A stretch of DNA of 64,000 nt from Charina bottae (taxonomy: Eukaryota; Chordata; Lepidosauria; Squamata; Charinaidae): positions 19,789,001 to 19,853,000 of the forward strand of contig JALMGJ010000017.1 of assembly GCA_023362775.1 (NCBI GenBank). Direction: 5' to 3'. Positions 34,281 to 42,711 of this stretch are shown here, one piece after another; positions within the stretch are counted from its first letter, which is position 1; every line of letters begins with the position of its first letter. The position numbers and the translations under genes were made by a program. The notes beneath the pieces are model-generated. The model was not told the origin of the DNA, made no database searches, and saw only the letters and a program-made list of their open reading frames with translations.

Positions 34281-34710
34281 TGTTGGGGTTTATAAAATAC
34301 CCAGAATTTACAAGTAGATTAATTATACAGGAGAGGCTAGAGGTATATAGGTGAGAGTTGATATTTTCTGCAAGTCATCCAATTAGCAGCCATTGTAGAA
34401 GGTATGATGTGACTCATATTACAGGTGCTATAGTTTAGCTGGGTGTGGCAGATAATTTGTTTGACCTATCACGTGATTGGTTAATATTTGTATAAAAGTA
34501 GTGAAGCTTTAGTGTTCACTCTTTTCTCGTTACTTCATCTCATCTGTATCTGTGTTGGACATTACTGGATTGTATTTTGGACTGCATATGTATATAAAGT
34601 AAATAGACTATTTTATCTAATCTCTGTTTGAGTGTCTATTTACTGCTTAGAACGTATTACTCTGAAGTTGTGGAGAAGCACTGGCCGCCCCAGCGTTGCG
34701 TGCTCTGACA
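34281..34710 (+). mobile_element. Solo LTR of the 23-28 kb copia family
   Basis: It starts TGTTGGGGTT and ends GCTCTGACA, with the same block order as the LTRs at 23301 and 27609, including ataaagtaaata-actattttatctaa and gagtgtctatttactgc. The 5-bp duplication tgttg flanks it exactly (34276-34280 and 34711-34715). Several indels and substitutions set it apart as a sub-branch. It most likely arose by LTR-LTR recombination after a full insertion. Confidence 0.92.
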
Positions 34711-34715
34711 TGTTG

Positions 34716-35340
34716 TAAATAAGCCGTTCAAATTTTTTCCCTTGAAATAACTGGTTTTTTTATTGCTGAACTCAACTGTGTCTCTGAATAAGCAACAGGC
34801 GCAAGCAGTTTAGGGATCAACTTTGTTTCTCACATCTTTCCAACTTTTAATTAGAGGTGAGGAGCAATGCAACCTTTGATTTCCTGGTGCTTCTGGGGCT
34901 CTCACCTCTGTTCTCCAGAGAATCCAGCTTGGAACCTTTACAACGGGTACAGATTTTTCCTCTCCATATACCCATAATCCTAATCCTGCCAATCACCCTC
35001 CAGAGTTCTACCTCACCAATTCCTGCAGAGACCAGTTTCTCTGGGTGCTTTTGGAGCCCACCCCCTTCTGAGATTGCCCTCTTCTCTTCTGGAGAACTAC
35101 TTTTTCTCTGACCTTCCTCACATCTCCAATATCTCTTCCAGTTACACCTTCCAGGAATCAGCCTCTACTAACCTCCCCCCCCACCATTTTCTTTCTCTCA
35201 CATATCTCAAAACAAGGCTTTTTAAACAGAAAGGAGAGGGGCTGGGAACCCCATTTTGGTTTTGCTAGGGTGAAACACTGTTCTCCCCACCCCTTCCTGT
35301 TTGAGCCCAGTTTTCCAAAATGACTGAACTTTTTTTTCTC
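34716..35340. other. Unannotated sequence
   Basis: A C/T-rich stretch with no recognised feature. Confidence 0.35.
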
Positions 35341-35344
35341 TAGC

Positions 35345-35430
35345 CAAAAGGGAGGGACTGTGGGTCATTCAGCTGCCTAGAGTCCTCCGATAGGGAGGGG
35401 ATAGGCGGGGTATAAATACGAATAATAAAT
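35345..35430 (+). mobile_element. LINE 3' tail, CR1/L2 type
   Basis: Sense-oriented cctagagtcctccga, then aggcggggtataaatac and aataataaatg, the usual amniote LINE 3' ending. Only this tail is present. Confidence 0.5.
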
Positions 35431-35786
35431 GTTCTACTGGGTAAGAAAAGATGTCCTTTCCCTATCTGACCTATTTGTGTATTGTCTGTCTAGTGCAGGG
35501 GTCCCCAACCTTTTTGGCACCAGGGACCACTTCTGTGGGAAATTTTTTTCCAAGGACCGGGGGGTGGGGTTCACAGGCGGCAGCCAATCACACAGACGGG
35601 GGGCTGGGGTTTGCAGGTGGCAGCCAATTGCGCAGACGGCGGGTGGGGTTTGCAGGCGGCAGCCAATCACATGGGCTGGTGGGTGGTGATTGCAGGCAGC
35701 AGCAATCGCGTGGACCAGGGGCGGGGTTTGCAGGCGGCAGATTCTCCCCGGGCTGCTTCTCGGCTCCTCAGCACCGCCCTTCCCTC

Positions 35787-36406
35787 TGAGAGAAATGAGG
35801 GAAAGTGTTATTATTAACAAAGGGATTTATAAACAGAAATAGATAAATATTCTTTTATAGAAGGCTTTTAGAGAATTTTTCTAACCCAACTAGAATAACT
35901 CATAAACAGGCTGAGCAAAGCTTCTACTAAAAACCACATATACAGGAAATGTTAGAAGACTGAATGTGACACCTCAGCTTTGAGGTTAGAGAGCAGAGCT
36001 TCTAGCAAGACCTATGCTAAAGGAAACTGCTTGTGGTTAGGAACTAGCTGACGCATGCTTTAAGTAGGAAGCCTCCCCTTAAAAGGTGAAAGTAAATAGA
36101 AGGGGAAGGGGATATAAAAGTGGGTAATGGGAGATGTAAACAAAGGCGGGCTAATTATATGCACATTAGGCGCTTCTGATAGGTTGTGAGCTCCAGAGTA
36201 GCCTACCAATAGGTGAAAGGAGCAAGTTTTGAGCGACGGGTGAGGATGTATAAATGTAACTGTCAAACTTGTGGCAGGTGTGCTTTTCTCTTCAGTGCGA
36301 CATTTGTCCTTCCGCACGGAGAAAGCCACCAGCACTTTGCAAACTGCTTCAAAAGAATAAAAACCTTTTGTTTCTATTTGCCTTTTGACTTGACTCATAT
36401 CTGACA
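35787..36406 (+). repeat. 5' LTR of the gammaretrovirus-like provirus
   Basis: It begins TGAGAGAAATG and ends ATCTGACA. A TATA-like ggatataaaa lies at about 36110 and a second gtataaatg at about 36248. AATAAA is at about 36355, close to the 3' part of R. No mismatch with 41085-41704 was found when read side by side. Confidence 0.93.
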
Positions 36407-36409
36407 AAT

Positions 36410-36427
36410 TGGGGGCTCGTCCGGGAT
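36410..36427 (+). promoter_or_regulatory. Primer binding site for proline tRNA
   Basis: tgggggctcgtccgggat is the classical tRNA-Pro primer site of gammaretroviruses. It starts three bases after the LTR end. Confidence 0.95.
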
Positions 36428-37117
36428 CCTTGAACGGCGTCCGGTAAGTCTGGGCCTTGTCCCCCCACTATGGGAGGCATGCCCTACTGATTTCAGTGGT
36501 CCACTGTGGGATTCCTGGGCCTTGGACCCCGGTGCCCGTAAAGGAACCAGACAACTAAAAGAGGAGTCAAAAGGAGAAACAAAAGCATATAGGGATCCAG
36601 GTAAGAGGGTTGCGCCAAGCGCATGGAATTCCTTGCCTGGACCCTAAGCTAGCCGGCAGCTCGAGTCTGAAAATCCTTCCGGAGACAAAGTACCGGGAAA
36701 CTTCGTATACGAACCCCAGGTAAGAGGGTTGCGCAGAGCGCATGGAATGCCTTACCTGGGGCGGTGGGGTTCTGGTTGGGTAGGCCTGTAAGATTCTTGA
36801 GACCGGTGTGATTTGAGACGCCCCAAGGGCCATTAGGGCTGGCAAGGCGGAGTGAGTGTGGAGTTCAAACTCGCGGTTCCGAATCCTCGCGAGAGGACCG
36901 GCCGGGTGCGAACGAAGTGGTTGCTGAGTGAAAATTGGGTCTCAGTAGAAGAAGAATAACCTTTAAAAGTAGCCAGCGCGGGCTGGGAGGTTATTGAGAA
37001 TTAGGACCTTAAATTTGTTCGGTAAACAAGTCCAGCGCCTGCTGGAGGTTCTGGTTCTAAGAAGGGAGGCCCTGGGAATACGGTCAATAGGGAATAGGCA
37101 GGATAGTTAAACCAACC
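36428..37117 (+). promoter_or_regulatory. Proviral 5' leader (presumed packaging region)
   Basis: 690 bp of GC-rich noncoding sequence lies between primer site and gag ATG. It contains two related blocks, ggtaagagggttgcgc-agcgcatggaat near 36600 and 36720, a direct repeat of about 30 bp. The packaging role is inferred from position only. Confidence 0.5.
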
Positions 37118-38216
37118 ATGGGAGGAGCCTCGAGTGTAGGGAAGGAAAAGTGCACTAAAAATATCAGGAAAAATCAAAGTTAAGAATAGATAAGGACAGT
37201 CCAATAGGTCAGATGATAGATAATTGGGACAAGCCACCATACAAATCCTTGGTGGACAAGTTAGACTTAAGTAAGGAAGATATGATAAATCTGTGTTGTT
37301 ATGTGTGGTGGGAGGATGATAATGCCTCCTGGCCAAGGGATGGGTCAGATGATTACAATAGGTGTCATGATTTATATGACTATGTGAAACAAAATCATGT
37401 AAATCTTTAGAAAATGAATTACATTATGTCCTCATCTGGACTCCGGACAAATGGCCAGAGGCAAGGGGGAAAATAAGAAGGCAAACAAGGAAATGATTTA
37501 TAAATTGGAATCTGTAAAAGAGGAACTAGCTTAGAAGTAAGAAATTTCAAAAAGGATATGAAAATATTAGTTGAAGATCCAATTGGACTGGCTGAACAAC
37601 TAGATCAGTTCTTGGGACCAAACGTATAAACTTATGTCCATAATGGGCATTTTGTTCTCTGGAGAAGAAAGGGGAATTACCAGGCGTGCAGCCATGACCA
37701 GGTGGGAAAGGCGCAACCCACCTGGCCAGAATGCAGTGCCAGCAGATCAAAAGTTTCCCCTTAACAACCCCAATTGGAATAATCAAATGGCAGCAGACAG
37801 AACTAACATGAGAGATTTGAGATGGTATAAAAGAAGCTGCCCCAAAATCACAAAACTTTACCAAGACTTTTGATACTGAGCAACAAAAAGAGGAAGCACC
37901 CTCAGTCTTCTTACAAAAGCTGAGAGACCAAATGAGAAAATATTCAGGGATGAATCCTGACGATGTTGTGGCACAAGGTTTACTGAAAGTGGGCTTTGTG
38001 ACTAAAGCATGGCCAGATATTAGGAAGAAGTTGCAAAAGATAGAGGGATGGAGTGAAAGGCCACTGGAAGAATTGTTAAGAGAGGCCCAAAAATTATATG
38101 TTAAAAGAGAGGAAGAAAAACAGAAAACCATGGCTAGAATGATGGTTAACAATGTAGAAAATATTGTAGTAAAGAAATTAGGAAGTGTACAGAGAGGATT
38201 AAAGGCTCAAGTTTAG
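37118..38216 (+). pseudogene. Gag remnants of the provirus
   Basis: The ATG at 37118 starts MGGASS, the N-terminal glycine context expected for myristoylated matrix proteins, but a TAA stops the frame after about 21 codons. Matrix-like pieces follow to about 37400 in shifted frames. A capsid-like segment is seen near 37680-37870 (ITRRAAMTRWERRNPPGQ), and the C-terminal capsid region near 37932-38213 is open, with MNPDDVVAQGLLKVGFVTKA and a lysine/glutamate-rich tail. Several stops and frame changes separate the pieces. No zinc knuckle is seen. It is not translatable as one protein. Confidence 0.75.
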
Positions 38217-39640
38217 ATCATGGGAGGAGTGGGTAAAACAAGCCCTAAAAATCTATGTTAACAATAAAAAGCCTTTGCTAGAGGAGGAGTCGGAATATGC
38301 TCAGTGTTGGGTAAAATCTACCACCCTGATAAAGCACCAGTGTGTTTTTATTTGTGAGTATTTGTCTTTTTGGATTTGTGTGTATATTTTGTGCACAGTG
38401 AAAACATATTGCTTCTACTTTGAAGAAAAAAAAAATAGACTTTTGTGGTCTGGGATGTATGTGTGTTTCCTCCCTGTCTCTACCCCCCCCCCCTTCGGTC
38501 TGTCTTTTGTCTGCGGGTTACAAGCTTGAGGAGGAAGAGAGGGAGGGGGAACAGGGGGAGTCCGGAGGAACTACTAAAATAGAGTTGCCAGGCAAACTGA
38601 AGACTACGGTAAAAGTACTTTCTCTTGTACTGTGTTTACTGTCTGCACCCACTGATTAGACAGATATTGAAATGAATTTGTGAAATTGAGATGGTTTAAG
38701 AGAAAGTCGAAATGAGAAAGAGAAGGAAGAAGAAAAGGGAATGTATGTGCAAACACTAGATGAGGGAGTTAGATTTGTTGCGGAAGAGGTGGCGAGGAGC
38801 ATAAACAAAAGTGAAGGGATTTAGGGAAGAGTGGGTTTCCAAACCTTTGGAAATAGGAGTGGAGGATTTGTTAGTGAAAAGCTGGCAACAGGCTGGGGCA
38901 AATGAGATGCCTCTAAAAACAAAGTGCATCTCCCTTGTGTTTCCCCAGTCCTTACAGCAAATTTAAATGGGGAAGGTTGTGTGAGTTGTTTACTGAAGCG
39001 GCCAGATGTTTTAACAAGGCATTGCTCCTTTAAATACAGCGGCACTTGCAATGCTGGAAGCATTGATAAAACAGTGCAAAAGCCCTGTTCTAACAGCATT
39101 AGCATGTGCAGGGCAGAGAGTTTTTACCCCCTGCTTTTTATACGTGCAGATTCTCCCATAAACGTGTTTTGTTAATGTTAAGGGCTGGTGTGAGTTTTTA
39201 TGTGTGTGTTTGTTTGGGAAAATTATGTGAGTCTGTCTCTTTAAACACCAGATCTTTCTATGGTGGTAAAGATGCAGGTCCTGGCCATGCCTGCACCTTC
39301 CGTTAATTTTGGTGTGTTTTTGTATATTGTCATTTGTACAAACTTGCATGTGTATAATAAGAAAACAGAACTTTCTACCTCACCCAAGCCCCCCTTCTTG
39401 TTGAAGCTGCTTGAGGGAGAACTAAGGAGAAAAAGAAGGGAGGACAGAAGTGAAATACAATGCTTCCACAGAAAATACTTTTTCCCCTCTCTTTAGGATT
39501 TTCCTTCTTTTGTAATATAGTTTTTTAACTTTGCACCAAGATAAACTTGTAAGCTTCTTGTTTAAGTCTTTTCCTGCTGCTACTGCTGTTGGTGAAAATG
39601 TTTTTTTTTTTAGCTGTTCCTGTTAAGAAACAGCGGTTGC
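38217..39640. other. Block in pol position with no recognisable retroviral coding
   Basis: Between the capsid end and the integrase end lie about 1.4 kb where protease, RT and RNase H are expected. I see none of their motifs in any frame. The sequence is T-rich with several GT-rich, homopolymer and purine-rich patches and short open frames of 60-95 codons. It may be captured non-viral DNA or very decayed pol; the identical LTRs argue against decay after insertion. Confidence 0.5.
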
Positions 39641-40205
39641 ATTTTTCCAGATAGTAAGAGGGACCAATGTTCAAGTTTTTTAGGACTCAGCTCAAGGGAC
39701 ACATTTTAATCCTAAAGTATTGTAAAATGTTATGAGAGGAATAGGAGTAGCATGGGATTTTAACACCCCATGGAACCCGCCTTCTTCAGGAAAAGTAGAG
39801 TGAATGAACCAGATTCTAAAGAAGCATTTATCAAAATTGATTTTAGAAAATAAGCTACCTTGGACTAAATGTTTACCTTTAGTACAAACCCTAGAAGGGA
39901 TGTGGGAATTTCACCATATGAAATGCTGTTTGGCTTTCCTTATCTAGCAAATCCAGGAATGCTACCACAATTAGAAGACCAGGATGTATTTTTAAAGAAC
40001 TATATACTGGGGTTGTCCTCTTCTTTGTCTTTCCTCAGACAGAAAGGTCTGTTGGCACAGACCCCACCACTTGAATTTGCAGTCCACCATATTAAACCAC
40101 GAGAGCGGGTCCTGATAAAGTCCTGGAAGGAGTTGAAACTGCAACCCGAGTGGGAAGGTCCAGGTGTTGCTCACAACAGAGAACACTGTATACCAGGATA
40201 AAAGG
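39640..40205 (+). pseudogene. Integrase C-terminal part of the provirus
   Basis: The pieces correspond to the last third of a gammaretroviral integrase. Near 39745 the reading resembles AWDFNTPWNPPSSGKVE, the block holding the catalytic Glu. From 39869 it reads VGISPYEMLFGFPYLANP, and near 40085 HHIKPRERVLIKSWKELKLQ with PEWEGPG, the C-terminal DNA-binding SH3-like region. Stops and frame changes occur before 39869, and the frame closes at about 40200. The N-terminal zinc module is missing. Confidence 0.8.
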
Positions 40206-41018
40206 GCCAGTGGACGAACCAACTCCAGAGTGGAGGGTGAAACCCAGCGAGGACCCGATGAAAATAAAGTTATACAAAAAAGTTGTGATGCTTGAATATG
40301 GGGTACCAAGGGGAGTGCCTGATGAATTCAAAGCCAGAAATCAGATTTTAGCAGGGTTTGAATCCTTTTCCTTTTGGTGGGTGACAACCAATAAAAATGT
40401 GGACTGGATAAAATATATTACAATCAACAAAGATTTATAAATTATACCAGGGATGCTGTAAAAGGGATCTCAGAGCAATTGGACGCTACGAGTAGAATGG
40501 CCTGGGAAAATAGAATGGTACTGGACATGATGTTAGCAGAAAAAGGGGGAGTATGTGTTATGCTTGGGGGTAGTTGTTGTACATTTATTCCCAACAACAC
40601 TGCACCAGATGGAACCATTACTCGAGCATTACAAGGCCTGACTGCCTTGTCTGAAGAATTAGCTGAAAACTCAGGAGTGGATACCTCCCTTATGGGATGG
40701 TTGGACTCCTGGTTTGGTAAGTAGAAAGGAGTGGTTCTCTCTCTCCTTACATCTTTTGGAGTGGTAATCGGGGTGTTGGTAGCATTGGGATGCTGCATAA
40801 TCCCTTGTGTTAGGGGGTTAATGCAACGGCTCATAGAGACGGCAGTCTCTAAACAGATGCCTTTAAGGACCCCCGGTGATAAAGATTATGCGACCCTTAT
40901 GTTATTAAAAGATCGTTGGATGCTGCATAATGATGATTGGGAGTATGGGGAATATGTGGACCTAGACCAACTGGCTAACAGTCCAGAAGAACCCAGGCCA
41001 TCCTATAATAACCAGTAA
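40206..41018 (+). pseudogene. Env transmembrane-subunit remnant of the provirus
   Basis: The surface subunit is essentially absent: integrase is followed almost directly by transmembrane-subunit sequence. From about 40290 there is a segment resembling the start of the subunit, closed by a TAA at about 40438. From 40479 an open stretch contains a heptad-type region, then AEKGGVCVMLGGSCC, which holds the gamma-type CX6CC motif, then a second amphipathic region. A TAG at 40722-40724 lies just before a hydrophobic anchor (about 40740-40805) and cytoplasmic tail that continue in the same frame to 41018. Not functional as it stands. Confidence 0.82.
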
Positions 41019-41065
41019 ATCTAACAAAACCATAGAAAGTGACATGTGTTAATAATAATAGTATA

Positions 41066-41084
41066 AAGAAGAAAAAGGGTGGAT
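41066..41084 (+). promoter_or_regulatory. Polypurine tract of the provirus
   Basis: agaagaaaaagggtggat lies directly before the 3' LTR. Confidence 0.75.
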
Positions 41085-41704
41085 TGAGAGAAATGAGGGA
41101 AAGTGTTATTATTAACAAAGGGATTTATAAACAGAAATAGATAAATATTCTTTTATAGAAGGCTTTTAGAGAATTTTTCTAACCCAACTAGAATAACTCA
41201 TAAACAGGCTGAGCAAAGCTTCTACTAAAAACCACATATACAGGAAATGTTAGAAGACTGAATGTGACACCTCAGCTTTGAGGTTAGAGAGCAGAGCTTC
41301 TAGCAAGACCTATGCTAAAGGAAACTGCTTGTGGTTAGGAACTAGCTGACGCATGCTTTAAGTAGGAAGCCTCCCCTTAAAAGGTGAAAGTAAATAGAAG
41401 GGGAAGGGGATATAAAAGTGGGTAATGGGAGATGTAAACAAAGGCGGGCTAATTATATGCACATTAGGCGCTTCTGATAGGTTGTGAGCTCCAGAGTAGC
41501 CTACCAATAGGTGAAAGGAGCAAGTTTTGAGCGACGGGTGAGGATGTATAAATGTAACTGTCAAACTTGTGGCAGGTGTGCTTTTCTCTTCAGTGCGACA
41601 TTTGTCCTTCCGCACGGAGAAAGCCACCAGCACTTTGCAAACTGCTTCAAAAGAATAAAAACCTTTTGTTTCTATTTGCCTTTTGACTTGACTCATATCT
41701 GACA
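41085..41704 (+). repeat. 3' LTR of the provirus
   Basis: Same 620-bp length and, by eye, the same sequence as the 5' LTR. Confidence 0.93.
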
Positions 41705-41859
41705 CCTCCTACCTCAGCAGGACTTGAGGTCTCTCTCTCTCACACACACACATACACACATCCCATTTCCTGGCTCGGGACTCAAACCTGGCCAGATTCT
41801 CCCCAGGCTGCTTCTCGGCTCCTCAGCACTGCCCTTCCTTCCCCCTTCAGCAGGACTCG

Positions 41860-41862
<3 letters not shown>

Positions 41863-41940
<78 letters not shown>
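41863..41940 (+). repeat. (CT)n(CA)n compound microsatellite in the hAT body
   Basis: About 20 CT units are followed by about 19 CA units. A shorter CT/CA run at 41731-41760 is preceded by the same gcaggact-gaggtc context, so this part of the hAT body is tandemly duplicated. Confidence 0.95.
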
Positions 41941-41945
<5 letters not shown>

Positions 41946-42143
41946 TTGCGAGCTGGGGCCAATTGGGCCTCACGCTCCTTGGCCCGCCTCCGCCCTTTTT
42001 TGCCACGTGCTGATAGGTGGAGGTGTTTCCCCTTCCAGGCCCCCACCAATCAGCTTCTCCAGCTCACCCTGTGGCTCACTTTCTAACAGCCTGCGGCCCA
42101 CCAGTGGTCTGCAGCCCACAGGTTGCCGACCCCTGGTCTAGTG

Positions 42144-42641
42144 TGAATGAGGGATGGCTTTTTTCCCTTGCATCAGATTCTGGAGTGAGTGGGAGCTGAT
42201 CCATTTTTTCACTGTCAGCCATTTTGTTACTCCATTTGGAGATATTTTTGGTCTGCCTCTAGTCTATATTCTTGAGTTCCTTGTTCAGTCCCAAACAGGG
42301 TACAGCCTATCCCCAGTTGTTTAAATAGTTCTCACTTAGTCATGCGGTTAATCATCTAAACAATAGGGCTTACTTTGATAACCCTCTCTTGCTCTCAATA
42401 CACCCCCCACACACACAAACGTGTGTGTGTGTGTATTCATAAACACACCTACAAAGAGAGAGAGATTGCTGATCTTCCAGAAACAATTACTGTGTGTGAA
42501 TATAATGTTGATGTTTCTGAAATAAGCTTATTCACTTCTGAAGTGAGGTTCATTTGTGCCAAGGTGCACTGTTGTCAAATTCAAAAGAAACTCCTTTACA
42601 ATAGAAGCTGGCAACTTTATTTATTTATTTGTTTATTTGTT
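42144..42641. other. Unannotated sequence
   Basis: Contains short CA and GT runs near 42405-42435. No other feature seen. Confidence 0.4.
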
Positions 42642-42711
42642 TGACAGACTCTCATCATCATCATTGGCGATCACTCGTAGCCGAGTAAGATTGTCTTCCA
42701 AAGGTAAAATT

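Larger units (their letters stand above)
35787..41704 (+). mobile_element. Gammaretrovirus-like endogenous retrovirus, defective, apparently young
   Basis: Two 620-bp LTRs appear identical by eye. A 4-bp duplication, cctc, flanks the provirus (35783-35786 and 41705-41708), as in gammaretroviruses. A proline-tRNA primer site follows the 5' LTR. Gag, the end of integrase and the transmembrane part of Env are recognisable but broken. Protease, RT and RNase H are not recognisable, and 38.2-39.6 kb holds sequence that I cannot match to a retrovirus. Total length 5.9 kb against 8-9 kb for a complete member. It cannot encode its own replication. Confidence 0.92.
35496..42135. mobile_element. Non-autonomous hAT element split by a provirus
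   Basis: The left end is caggggtccccaaccttttt and the right end, inverted, is caggggtcggcaacctgtgg. Both are flanked by gtctagtg, an exact 8-bp duplication (35488-35495 and 42136-42143). The body (35496-35786 plus 41705-42135) has GC-rich tandem units with ggcggcagccaat and a CT/CA microsatellite. No transposase is encoded. The provirus at 35787-41704 sits inside and is younger. Confidence 0.88.

Noticed and set aside
35429..35820. Overlapping frames on both strands with Gly/Ala-rich repeats
   Set aside because: Produced by tandem GC-rich units of the hAT body.
36060..36407. 115-codon antisense frame present twice (also 41358-41705)
   Set aside because: It lies wholly in the proviral LTRs; duplication follows from the LTR pair, not from a gene.
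39869..40201. Independent host gene
   Set aside because: The frame has the integrase C-terminal signature and lies between the proviral LTRs.
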